64,000 bases of DNA from Capsicum annuum (lineage: Eukaryota; Streptophyta; Magnoliopsida; Solanales; Solanaceae): the NCBI RefSeq assembly GCF_002878395.1, contig NC_061111.1, forward strand, positions 25,505,802-25,569,801. The letters run 5' to 3'. This document shows positions 45,196 through 55,992 of the stretch, piece by piece. Within the stretch, counting starts at the first letter, position 1. Each line of letters starts with the position of its first letter. A model generated the notes under the pieces. That model worked only from the letters and a program-made list of their open reading frames with translations. It did not search any database and was not told the origin of the DNA. Made by a program: the position numbers and the translations under genes.

Positions 45196-46743
45196 ATTCC
45201 CCCTCAAAGATATGATGCTCGTGGAAACTTCTCTATCCCACATGATGAAAATATAAAAGGAACTCATCCTACTTTAGGAGTACAGACCCCGTCTAGAGTC
45301 TAAGATCCTGATTGTACTGGCTCTCATGAAGTTCCATCGGTTCCTACCAGTCCTTCCAAGGCTTCTCGAGAAGATGCTACTCATGCCCCGACACCACAGG
45401 TTGATGTGTATCATACCTTGTTCCTTTAGTTTATTCATTCTTACTCAGTTGGTGGCATCTCAATCTAGCCAATTAGAGAATGTTAGTTATGTTGCTCTTT
45501 CTTCTGAGATTACTGGAGTTGGCTAGTTTATATGAATGAGTCCTATGACCTTTATAAGATCTAGGGTTGAGGAGGATCCTCAAGGGTTTATTGATAAGAT
45601 GAAAATAATTTTAGAATGATTCATGCCACTAACTCAGAAGGTATAGAATTTGCTGTATATCAGTTGAAGGATATGACATATCAGTGGTATGAGTAGTGGG
45701 AGCAGTTGAGAGGGGATAATGCTGAGCCGATTGAGTAGGGTCAGTTTTTGGGTACTTTTCTTGATTGTTTCTTTTCTTAGGGGTTGAGGGAGGCTAAGGC
45801 TAAGGATTTCGTGAATCTAAAGTAAAACAGATGAGTGTGAAGGAGTATGCTTTAAAATTCCACCAGTTGTTTCGTTATGCTCTGGAGATTATATTTTGCA
45901 TGAGGGCCAGGATAAGGAAGTTTGCTTTTGGGTTGTCTTGGGACTTGGTTTTGGAGTGTAAGGATGCTATGTTGAACAATAACATGGATATTTCTAGGTT
46001 GATGGAGTAAATGCAGTAAGTTGAGGATGAGAAGAAGAAACATGCAAAAATGGGAGAGAAGGTCAACAAAATAGTAGTAGAGATGGTAGGCAATGGTCTA
46101 AGAATAAGACTTGGGGAAATTCCGATTCTCACTCTACGGCTAGTGCTCCATATCCTAAGTATGGTGATCATCTCTTTCACGCTAATAGTAGGTTTAAGGC
46201 ATAAGTTTCCTATTCTCAGGCTAGTGGAACTAAGGCAGCCCTATCATACCATCCTTGCAGATTTGTGGTCAGTTGCACCATGGTTATTATGATAAGAGGA
46301 GGTACTTGTGCTTCAATGGTGGTCAACCTAGTTATATGCTATGACATGTCCTTATGATAGTGTTCCTACTGGAGCTAATAATGTTTTGGTTGCTACTTCT
46401 TTAGCTCCAACACCAAAGAATGCTACTTTTGGTACTAGTACTGGTCGAAATCGACTCTATGCTTTTGCCACCTATCAATAATCTGAGGAATCTTCTGATA
46501 ATATCACTAGTATGTACAACTTTTCTCTCGTGATGTGTACTATTTACTTGATCCAGGATCTACCCTTTCTCATGTGACCCCGTGTGTGGACATTTATTTT
46601 GGTTTCAATTCTAAGTGCATTTCTGATCCCTTATATGTGTTTACCCCAATGGGTTATTCTATTATGGCAAGAAAAGTCTATAGGGGTTGTGAGATATCTG
46701 TGTGTGGTAGGGATACCTTGGTGGATTTGTTAGAGTTAGATAT
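45196..46743 (+). pseudogene. G6 gag and protease N-terminus
   Basis: The gag start is ATT instead of ATG at 45196 (then Pro-Pro-Gln-Arg-Tyr). Blocks seen: 'AVYQLKDMTYQWYE' near 45655, 'VKEYALKFHQLFRYALEI' near 45840, 'DAMLNNNMDISRLME' near 45965. Then a Ser/Gly-rich linker with a decayed zinc region near 46260-46340 (HHG and 'CFNGGQPSYM'-like traces), and the protease at 46540-46743: 'YLLDPGSTLSHVTPCVDIYF', with the DPGS motif intact, then 'VYRGCEISVCGRDTLVDLLE'. The frame is cut after Leu-Asp-Ile at 46743 by another LTR; the rest of pol is not in the window. This gag subtype differs from G2-G5. Confidence 0.83.
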
Positions 46744-47200
46744 TGTAACGCCCCTAATCTGGTACCCAAAATGCTACATGATGCTCATAATCCTGAAGGA
46801 CCACAAACTAACCCATGACTGATATCTGTAATTGAGCCCTGAATAATAATGGTAATATCATAAATGCAAAAACATGAAATGAAATGCCATAAGGTTTAAT
46901 ACTGACACATAACTAAAAGTATGGTATAACAATACCAAATAACAACTGAAATAACTGTCTGAACATGTTGTTGTCTGAAAGCCTCTAAAATTGAACTGTC
47001 TGAATAAAGAGTCGATGGGATAATCCCCCGACTAACCTCATCTGCTAAAATAAACTAAGTACTAAAAGAATGAAATAATCAAATAATGACATCCTCGAAT
47101 GATGAGGACTCATTGCTGAAACTGGAATGCTACCGATACTCTGAAGCATATGCTTCTAAACCTATGGTATAAAACACCATAGCGCCAATGTGTCAGTATA
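46744..47200 (-). repeat. Truncated LTR in G6
   Basis: Starts TGTAACGCCCC and follows the G3/G2-type LTR through 'ATCCTCGAATGATGAGGAC' (about 47092-47110) and 'GGTATAAAACACCATAGC', then loses similarity at about 47200. It represents the 3' end of an LTR in minus orientation. The base before it is preceded by GATAT, but no second copy can be found because the rest is missing. Confidence 0.75.
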
Positions 47201-47225
47201 ATTGAAAGGCTGTATTAGATACAAT

Positions 47226-48248
47226 TTAGAGCCCGTCTGGAAAGGCTGAAAAAAAAAATGATTGAAAAAAAGTTCTTTAAAATTACTTTTGAAAGTGTTG
47301 AACTTATTTTAAAAATAAGCAGTTAAGTGTTTGGATAAAAGTGCTGAAACTGAAAAAAAGTTATTGATGTGTTTGGTAAATAATTCTTTTAAGCACATTT
47401 TTTGGTCAAAATGACTGAAATACCATTATAACTATTAATAATATATAGAGTTGATCATTATTAATTTTTATTGATAAAATAATTCAAAAAATTAATATAT
47501 ATTTTAATATATATATTAAAAAAAATATTTTCATGAATGACTATTAATTTGTGTGCTAAAAAATATTTTTTTAAGAGTTTAAGTGTTGAATGTTTGTGTT
47601 TGAAAAAGATAGTTATATATTAAAAGACTACTTGTTTCTTCATGGTTACGTTAAGAATTCGTATCATTAAGGTGCAATTTACGACACTTTCATTTTCTTG
47701 TTAAACTGAGCTTGTTGCTTTTAACCTTCGAGGATAATATTAATATATATGTCGAGCTTATCATTAAGTAAAATATATATATTACTAATCATTATAATTA
47801 CATTAATAGATAAATAGTTTCATAGTTTCGTACTAGTATAATTCAACCTTAAGATCCACAATCCAAAATTTCATTATTGTTATTATGACCAAATTAAGTG
47901 CACGCACTGCTGATTTTTTTGAACTGTATGTATTCATGTGAGAAACCTTTTTTTAAAAAAAAAGGAAAAAGTTTGGTTATTAATAGTAGTGAAGGAGAAT
48001 TAGCGCTACAAGGGTAAAATTGGAATAAGAAATAATTGCAAGGGACACAAAGGTAATTTAAATGGTCAACTTGAATAGATTATAAGTTCCAAGAAAAGCT
48101 TCTATTTGCTACTTCTTGTTTTTTGCTTAAAAAAGTCAAAATCAACTTTTTTTAAACAATTATAAAAAATTGCCAAACACCATTTTAAGCAAAAAATAGC
48201 TTATAAGTTGTTTTGACCAACCTATAAGCTAATCCAAACACCCACTTA
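47226..48248. mobile_element. MITE-like DNA element, about 1.0 kb
   Basis: Imperfect terminal inverted repeats: the left GAGCCCGTCTGGAAAGGCT (47229) pairs with the right end AGCTAATCCAAACACCCAC (ending 48245), roughly 12 of 19 positions. TTA is found on both sides (47226-47228 and 48246-48248), which would fit a PIF/Harbinger-type duplication. The interior is AT-rich and noncoding. Class is uncertain. Confidence 0.5.
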
Positions 48249-48880
48249 ATGTATAATGGTTTTTTATACATTAGATATTAATGGCCGTGTAAGGTATTAG
48301 CTGTAAACAAAGTTAGTAAGTAAAATATTTATGTATACGGTATAATTTAACAGTTTAATAATAGTATGTGATTTTACAATAGTAATATAAATAGATATTA
48401 AATGATTGTATAAGGTAGCATATATAATATACATATAGTGTAATGCATGTATAGATAAAACATTCCAATGTTACATTATCTTAATACAATATAATTTTAT
48501 GTATAAGGTTACACAGTTTGTAGGACATTGTCAATATAACTTGGGTGCATATATATTAACTATATATTATACATATATTCATTTGTATATGTGTCCCTTG
48601 ATAATTTATAAGGTCACTACAGTCTTATAAATTGTTAATAATAATAAAATTAATCTATCAACGTATTGAAGAAGAAGATAGATAAGCATCCTTAAGACAT
48701 CATAAATCCAAAATGCAACAAAAAAATTAAAATCAAAACCAACATTAAAAATCTAACAAGTGTTATGAGTCTTTAACATCCATTACTAAAACAAGTTAGT
48801 AAATGTGATCATGTAGAAGGTTAAAAACTTGTGCTACTCTAAACTAACTATTGTTATTTCGTCAACTGGTTTAACATAAC
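48246..48880. other. AT-rich spacer 3' of the Ulp1 pseudogene
   Basis: Rich in TGTATAA/TTATACA words; no coding sequence seen. Confidence 0.45.
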
Positions 48881-49721
48881 TTGGCCTTGGTCGCGAAGGA
48901 TCATCATTGTCACTTATGTATTCTTTAGATGCCTTGATGACTCCGTAATTTTAAAGTAATGTTGCATAGTGTAATCGTTGAGTTTGTCCGTCAAACCCAT
49001 TTGAAGGTACTATCACCCTTCACTTAAGTTTTTTGCATATCCAGCTACAAAAATATTACAGTCTCTGAAATGAAAAAAATTATCATTTAACAAGCCGTAA
49101 AAAAATTCTTAAATATTTACATATAAAAAAAAAAGTAAAAACAAATGCACTTATAGACTAGCACAAGCTTGTTGGGCTATGCTTTGAACACACTGAACGT
49201 CAAATGGGTATTGATTGAGAATTTGAGTGCGCTGACCTAATTTATCTTTATACGCATTCAAGTTTGTCCATTTGGTACGTTCTGTCCTTTCAAAGAACCC
49301 ACAATCATACAAGTAAGTAGGTAACACCACTGCCAACTTGTGTATTTCATTAGATGGGTCCTATTTTTATTCCTAATAATGAGTCGAGACTCGTATGACT
49401 CTTTCCTTCAGCACAATAATGGCCAACACCCAATGAAATTCTTCATCGCAATTAACACGAACATACAGCTCATCAATTATATGACAAAGAAATCCCGCAG
49501 GAGAGCTCATTAATTGTGTTGGTTATGAATTCCTTATTTCTAGCAACAACACATGATTCTGTGTAGTCTTCCTGCATAGAAGTCTTAATATTTGAAGCAT
49601 CTGGATAATACCTATGATATGTTTTCTCAATATATGATTTGAAAAAGTAACTTGTTGTTGTATATCTATATTTTTTATCTATCTGTTGCTTCGACTTCTT
49701 TATCAAATGGTAGAAGATCAT
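48881..49721 (-). pseudogene. Ulp1-type cysteine protease domain (C48), degenerate
   Basis: C-terminal exons of a DUF1985-Ulp1 protein; Ulp1-type enzymes cleave SUMO or SUMO-like tags. From 49721 downwards: 'MIFYHLIKKSKQQ', 'YRYTTTSYFFKSYIEKTYHR', then 'IIDELYVRVNCDEEFHWVLA' near 49470-49420, which holds the catalytic His of the FHWVLA motif; 'IIVLKERVIRV' follows, but the Asp expected in VYDS is lost. 'AVVLPTYLYDCGFFERTERT' is at 49275-49336. After a probable intron (about 49046-49150), 'DCNIFVAGYAKNLSEG' holds the position of the catalytic Cys (DCG.FVAGYAE in relatives, so Cys kept, Gly changed to Asn). Stops and a frameshift near 49360 break it. Confidence 0.77.
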
Positions 49722-50654
49722 ATCTTAATGCTACAAACAAAAACAAAAAAATATAATGAAGTATGATGAAAACAAATAGTCAAAAAAACAACACAGCCTA
49801 ATACATAACAGTTCAAATACATAACAAAAAAAAATCCCAATACATAATAATTTTATGTATAATTTACTATTATATATTTGACTGTGATATTTGAATTTTA
49901 ATACAACAGTTAACTTAAATAACAGCCTAATACATAACAATGCACAGCTACACTAAGTACATTTTGTATGAGATTTGTATAAGGAGGTATTACACTTTAC
50001 TGTCTATGTCTGAGATTTAAAATACTAAGTAATAATAATGTATCAGTTGGTATTATACATTACACAAATGATAGAGGATCACATTGAAAAGCTACAAAGA
50101 AAAATAAAAAACACCAAAAATCAGAAACTATTAGGATAAAAACAGACATAAAAACAAATTAGAAAAAAACCCAATACATAACTAATGTATGCAAAAGATA
50201 CTATCATACATTTGCCTGAAGATAATTGTGCACAGACACACTTCGATCAGTTCACTGAAATAGCAGCCCAATAAATAACAGCGCACAGACAACAGTTTGA
50301 TTATTTTGTATATGATGATATTGTACATAATACATTATGTTTTAGATATTCACAATTAGTAATAATAATGTATAAGATTGTAATATATATGCCACAATAT
50401 GGTATATTAGATTTTAGCAGTAAGTAAAATCAATGAAAACTAATGTATGAGATGATATAATACATTATCCATTATGTATCATATTTTAACATTGTGTGTG
50501 AAATTTACACAATAAATATAAAATTTATACTTTAACAGCAGTATGTATAAGGTACTTACATTAATGTACACTGTTAATACAAATTTGATTGCGTAAAATT
50601 GTTAATACAAACTTGGTTGCATAAAAAAAGTTAGTTTAATGTACCTCGTCATTT

Positions 50655-50745
50655 TAGCATGTGTTAGTTTACGACATCGTGTAGAACCAATTCTTTGACC
50701 ATGGATGAGCAACGATGAAATTCAACTCTGGATAATATAGATTGA
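50655..50745 (-). pseudogene. Ulp1 gene exon upstream of the protease domain
   Basis: Reads 'PELNFIVAHPWSKNWFYTMS' followed by a stop, then TNTC, a second stop and ND, at a GAG/GTACAT donor-like site. Relatives read KHWFYTMSQPNKCWNDEH here and continue with VIFYYLRKKSK, which matches the next exon at 49721. Two in-frame stops replace Gln and Trp codons. Confidence 0.65.
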
Positions 50746-50869
50746 AATAATTTTTTAGATAGTGATTGTCGTTCTATTTCCTATACTATTAGCATTGTAT
50801 AAGTGTTACATAAGATTATGTTGACGTACTAACTGTAAAAAAAAAAAATTTAAAATTTCTTACTTGCCA

Positions 50870-51288
50870 GTATGATAGTTCAATAAACCTTCCACAATCC
50901 AATCAATGTATATCGACATTAATTCACTAGAAAACTCTTTAAAAATGGTAAATTCATCGAAGGCATACTTTTAATTCTCTTCGTCATCAGAACTACCATC
51001 GCCCTTTGAACTTGATCCAAATTTTATTAGGTACAGTGACCTAAAAATTCTGGGCTTCTTTCACCACCTTTTATCTGGTGCTTCCATGGCATCATGATCA
51101 CAAACTTATGCATCTAAGAAATCTGGTGAAAGATGACTACCGGGAAGCATTGATTGGTTCTCGGTCATTGCACTTAGAGTACCAACATTCAGAGGCTTTG
51201 AAGCTGTTGGAGTTGTCATTTCAAATATAAGTGTATCTACAATATTTTGAACTGAATTTTTTATTGTTCCACTGAAATCATCCTCCAT
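50870..51288 (-). pseudogene. Ulp1 gene middle exon(s)
   Basis: 'MEDDFSGTIKNSVQNIVDTL' down to 'GSHLSPDFLDA' at 51106, then across a stop 'DHDAMEAPDKR' and 'KKPRIFRSLYLIKFGSSSKG', and 'FDEFTIFKEFSSELMSIYID' plus 'WIVEGLLNYHTGK' by 50870. Charged, low-complexity linker typical of the middle of DUF1985-Ulp1 proteins. Exact exon ends are not certain. Confidence 0.55.
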
Positions 51289-52104
51289 AATTGGTTCTTG
51301 TTGTGTTATGTAAAGTTAAATGAATTGCTTAGAAATATCATTATAAAAAATGCATTTGTTAATGTCTATATTATACATAATAAGCAATGTTTCTTATACT
51401 CTTCAAAATAATACAAGTAATTTTCTTATACATTAGATATCTATGTATAAGCAGTTCTAATACATTAGTTTTTTCATTATTACAATACTGAATGTAAACG
51501 AAATATTAGTAATTAAAACCAACAGCTTGCTATACATAACATATCTATGTATTACCAGTTTCAATGCATATCATATGATTACAGTACAAAAAGAAAGTTA
51601 ATATGATTCTCAACTAGTCACAAATTTTTCATACATATCAGTTCTATGTATAAGCAGTTACAATATAAAAGTGATTACGTTTACTATAGTAAATCAAATG
51701 TATAAGAAACTCTTCAAAATAAAACAAGTAATTTTTCTATACATAAGATATCTATGAATTCCTCTATGTATTGAAAGATAAATCAAATGATTTACATGTT
51801 GTTTTGTTTTCAGAAGTATTGTAGCATAAGTTAACTTATATTTTTCACCTTATGTAATGAAAAATACATAAGGTGAAAAATACAAGCAAACTTAATAAAG
51901 ACTCTAATGATTGTTATGAAATACTATTCTTATTGTGTAGTATTATATCATTCCTCTTACATAAAATTTTAATGTATTAAATGTATGATGTGATGTGTAT
52001 AACAGTTGTGAAGTACATACCATATAATATATTTAGTTTTGTGTGATTGTAAAGGACAATCAACACCAATATTCACATGATAATAACTTTTGTACGCTTT
52101 GAAC

Positions 52105-53220
52105 TTCATTTATTGTTGTATATTCAAGATTTTTGTTGACGCTTCCTTAAAAATTCGTGTCAAGTGGTTGAATTTCAACAGGTTTACCAGTTGGGATATC
52201 TCCCAGTGGACACTTTCCCCCATCGTCATCCTGTTTATGAATGAATAAAAAATGTGTAACTATGATAAAATGATATACTTATAATAACAAACACATATTT
52301 CAAAAATAATACCAAAAACTCCTCTACGATTGAATTGTTCTTTTTTTTTTTATTCTTCTGCCTACCTTCTTCCTTATCAGCCTCTTTCTCATCCTAAATG
52401 AAATCGCATTAACATTATATCAATATTTTTCTAACTGTTAAAAATTTGAATGTGATAAAATTTTGTATCAGTGGTTCTTTATTTTCTTTCTGCTTTAAAG
52501 CTTTCACAGCCTCGACTGGTATATTTGATATTACTGTTACCAGGTCTTCAATCTTTTTATCAATCTTAGTACATAAACAAAACAAAAATTTAGTAACAAC
52601 ATTATCTAATTAAGAAAAAAATTGCAATAAGAAATTTGACATACATAAGACTTGATGTACAACTTTTTCTCATCCATATCTGATTTCAACATAGAAGTCC
52701 CCTGAGGCATTGTGAAAGATAAAGGAAAAGTCTTGACTTGCACACTCTCCAGAGACGTAACTGTTTATCCTTGTTGACCATGTTCAAATTGAAATGATAT
52801 CTTATTTGTTTAAACATCTATTTTTAAAAAAAAAAAAGTTCCTGATACATCACCTAATGAATGATCATGTGTAGAAATCTTATCATCTTTCACCTCAAAA
52901 CTTTTTTCTCAAACATCACCATCTTTCTTCTTTTTGAAACTTGGTCAGCTGATAAATTTGAAGATAATCCGGCCTTAATCAAAATTTCTTGCGGTGGTAT
53001 GGTGCTAAAATTATCAAAATCTTCAGTTGCAAAAATAGTATGCAATTGATTTCATCAGCTACCTTTTTCAAGTTGCGATCAGTAGATGTGGTAGCAGAAG
53101 ATATTGAAACTCGATCACAGATCTCAAAATCCTCAGTAAAAGACAAATTCAAGCTCTGAACTTCTTCAAGTGTGGGTTGTAAGTTCTTGTAAACAAACTG
53201 TTAAAGTGTAAGCCATAAAA
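52105..53220 (-). pseudogene. Ulp1 gene linker exons
   Basis: Four short coding-looking stretches separated by AT-rich introns: about 53040-53210 ('QFVYKNLQPTLEEVQSLNLS'), 52860-53040 ('TIFATEDFDNFSTIPPQEIL', then 'AGLSSNLSADQVSKRRKMVM'), 52660-52760 ('VKTFPLSFTMPQGTSMLKSD'), 52480-52560 ('DKKIEDLVTVISNIPVEAVK') and 52110-52250 ('DDDGGKCPLGDIPTGKPVEI'). Biased composition and phase support coding origin; no domain is recognised in them. Confidence 0.5.
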
Positions 53221-53276
53221 AAGTATTAAAATAAAAAAAAATGAATTGAAAATAAAAATAAAAAATGCTATATATT

Positions 53277-54087
53277 AACCTTACTAATCATTCCAGCCAT
53301 AAAAGACTCATATTTAGGCCTCACACTCACTCTACTGACCAATTGAATATCCTTGAAATGATATTTTTCTAAGGATCGTAATTTTTTTTATATTTAGATC
53401 AACACTCAAGCATCTAAATATTAAGTACGTGTGGCAATACACCCAAATAGTATAACTTTTTTGCAGTGAACAAATTCTGTCGCCATGAGTTCATCAACTT
53501 CTCAAAGAAAATATTTTCCCATGGAATATGTCTGTAACGTTCATCCTCAACCATCTGAAAGTGGGATAAACTAACTGGTGAATCACAATGTTGAGAAAAC
53601 AAGAATGTATGAACAAAGTATGGTATAGCAATGTTCAGCACATCCTAAGAGTTATCAAAGTTTCTCATCTTTACACGTTGAATCAATGTCTGCTTAGATA
53701 TTCTAGCTTTAGCATTGGGGAATACTTTGACATCAAAGCTGATGTGGGCGATGAAGTCTACATATATTTATCAATATTATCGGTATATTTAAGATCGATA
53801 ATTATAACAAACTCACACATAGTAAATTTCAGGATATTACCTTGTAAAAAAATACGAATCTCATTATGTTTGTCCTGTTGAATTTCGAGATTCAGAAGAC
53901 ATTTGGATATTTGGCCTATCCAGTTGCACCGAGGCATGTCGTGGAATAAATCAAAGATTGTATTTCTAAATGACCCAAGAATTTCTTCCCCAAAATAGTT
54001 CTTTATATCTTCTTCAAATTCCCGATTATATGAACTACCACTATGCAACGGGTGAGCCGGAACTTTGTCAATAGAATATTTCATCCC
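53277..54087 (-). pseudogene. DUF1985 domain exons of the Ulp1-type gene
   Basis: The first exon begins at 54087 after a TTTCTCAG acceptor-like site and reads 'MKYSIDKVPAHPLHSGSSYN', 'GSFRNTIFDLFHDMPRCNWI', 'GQISKCLLNLEIQQDKHNEI' and 'ILKFTMCEFVIIIDLKYT' down to about 53760. A second exon (about 53277-53735) has 'VFPNAKARISKQTLIQRVKM', 'IAIPYFVHTFLFSQHCDSPV', 'MVEDERYRHIPWENIFFEKL' and 'GVLPHVLNI', then after a stop 'DIQLVSRVSVRPKYESFMAG'. These are the hallmarks of DUF1985 (a domain of unknown function found with Ulp1 proteases in plants). One stop and one frameshift are seen in exon 2. The N-terminal exon upstream of 54090 was not found. Confidence 0.75.
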
Positions 54088-54099
54088 CTGAGAAAATAA

Positions 54100-54992
54100 C
54101 ATATATTTGCAAAGTTATCACAATTATTACAAAAAAAATAGATTACAATGAAAAAAAATAAAATACAAACAGAAAAAGGAAAAACATAACAGCAGACTGC
54201 CAAAACAATAAAGAAAATCGAATACGTACATATGTTTGTGTACAACCTTATACATAATATACTTATGTATAATGTAATCATGTTAATGTTAACTTATGTA
54301 TAATGTTATCCATCAAATGTATGAGGTTAACAGGTTATATAATATAATCTAGTCAAGGTAAGTTATGCTACCATTTTTTTATATACTAGTTTAGAGTGCG
54401 TGTAATGCACGTGTATATAATGTCAATAATAATAAATGTATAAAAATAATTATTATGTGTTTGTTATATTATTAAGTACAACACTTTTAAAATATAACGA
54501 AAAGATAATATGAATAAAAAAAAATTATTTCCTCTTTGTCAATGAAATATCACAATTTTCAATTTCATTTTGCTAATGTGTTTAATACTTCTTCTGTTTT
54601 TAGATATTGTCTTCGTTATCAAAAATGGATGATTTACGATATGCTCTATGTTTCTTTTTAGTTTTCATATATACTGAAAATAGTTGTTTCCAAATACCGA
54701 TCAAATTAAAAATCAAGAAAGATTTTTTTTTTACAAGTTTACTTAGTATTAATTATTCTAGAATTAATAGATACATAAATAGGCAAAGATTAATGAGGAG
54801 TATATGAGTCAAATTACACTCTTAGTTAATGTTTTTTTTTTTTAATAATTGTGCATAATTTTAACTAAGGAGTACTTGTCATTTTAGTAAATTAAGATAT
54901 CATTAGTTTGTTTCCATCTTTGCCTTTCATCATATATGAAGAGAAATTAATGTGGTGTAAAAAAGATAAGTATTGTATTAAATTAAAATGAA
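54100..54992. other. AT-rich spacer
   Basis: No gene. A GTGCGTGTAATGCACGTG string at about 54397-54414 can form a hairpin and resembles a motif often found at ends of plant repeats, but no element could be bounded. Confidence 0.35.
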
Positions 54993-55273
54993 TACTCCTT
55001 CCACTCCATTTTAGTTGGACACGTTCTATTTTATACGATGATTATGATATTATAAATTGATGTATTTTAGTATTTTAACCTTTACTTATATGAATGCTAT
55101 TCAATTGGCATAGGAATGGACGTTGGATTTGTAATTTTTCACATTTAATGTATATTATTAATTGTAGAGTTAAAAGAAAAAAAATGTATTAACTTTATCC
55201 TAATTTAATAAATGATCAACTAATATGGTCATTTATTTTTAGTAAGATGACCAATTAAAATAGGTAGAAAATA
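54993..55273. mobile_element. Stowaway-like MITE
   Basis: The left end CTCCTTCCACTCCATTTTAG and right end CAATTAAAATAGGTAGAAAA are imperfect inverted repeats of the Stowaway type (CTCCCTCCGTCCCATTTTAG), flanked by TA (54993-54994 and 55272-55273). The 277-bp interior is AT-rich and noncoding. Such elements are moved by Tc1/mariner transposases supplied elsewhere. Confidence 0.65.
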
Positions 55274-55860
55274 ATAAATTATTCATTGATTTTTCTAGCT
55301 GAACAAGTATTTTCGGACATCTACTTTGAGGATAGTGAACAAATGTTGGACACAGGAATACTTGTTATTTTTAATATATCAAGAAAAATAATTCTTTTTC
55401 ATGTTTTACCCTCAACTTTAATTACTTATCCTCCAAATAATATTAAAACAGAAGTTGGTTATAGTTATATAACAAACAATAAGGACTCCCATATTTATTC
55501 TGATGCACAAAAATTTGCTATTTTGTTTTGGAGTTACATACAGGTCATTTTCTTTTTAAAAAAAATAAAGAATTCATGTAATATTTGAGTTACAAGTATG
55601 AAAACTTGTAACTCAACCTTCCTTCGTCTTTTTAGCTATCTTTTGAGATTCTTCATTTTGAAGAAATTTTTTGCATAGTTATGACTATTTAACCAAAAGT
55701 TGATCCTTCGGGTAAAGTTAAAGGGTTATTGTGGCTATGAAACTTTAACAATATGTATAAGACTTAAGACACTATTTCAAAGAAATAAAAGTTGAAAGGT
55801 ATTATAAGTTCATGACTTCATGTAAATTTTATAAATATCAGCCTTCATATTTCTCTTTTT
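55274..55860. other. AT-rich spacer with an unsupported open frame
   Basis: A 100-codon frame at 55286-55588 is open on the plus strand but has no recognisable domain and no codon bias distinguishable from the AT-rich background, so it is not called a gene. Confidence 0.35.
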
Positions 55861-55869
55861 TTTTAATAT

Positions 55870-55992
55870 ATATATATACCATATATCATATATTTTTATG
55901 ATATAAATATAACATATCAGCCTTCATAATTTGTAAGATATAAATATACCATATATTTTTATGGTATAAATATACCCTATATTTTTATGGAG
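55870..55992. repeat. Degenerate AT tandem repeat
   Basis: Repeated units of about 26-37 bp built on ATATACCATATATTTTTATGG, three to four copies. Confidence 0.6.

Noticed and set aside
55286..55588. 100-codon plus-strand open frame
   Set aside because: No recognisable domain, AT-rich background, no conserved start context; chance is likely.
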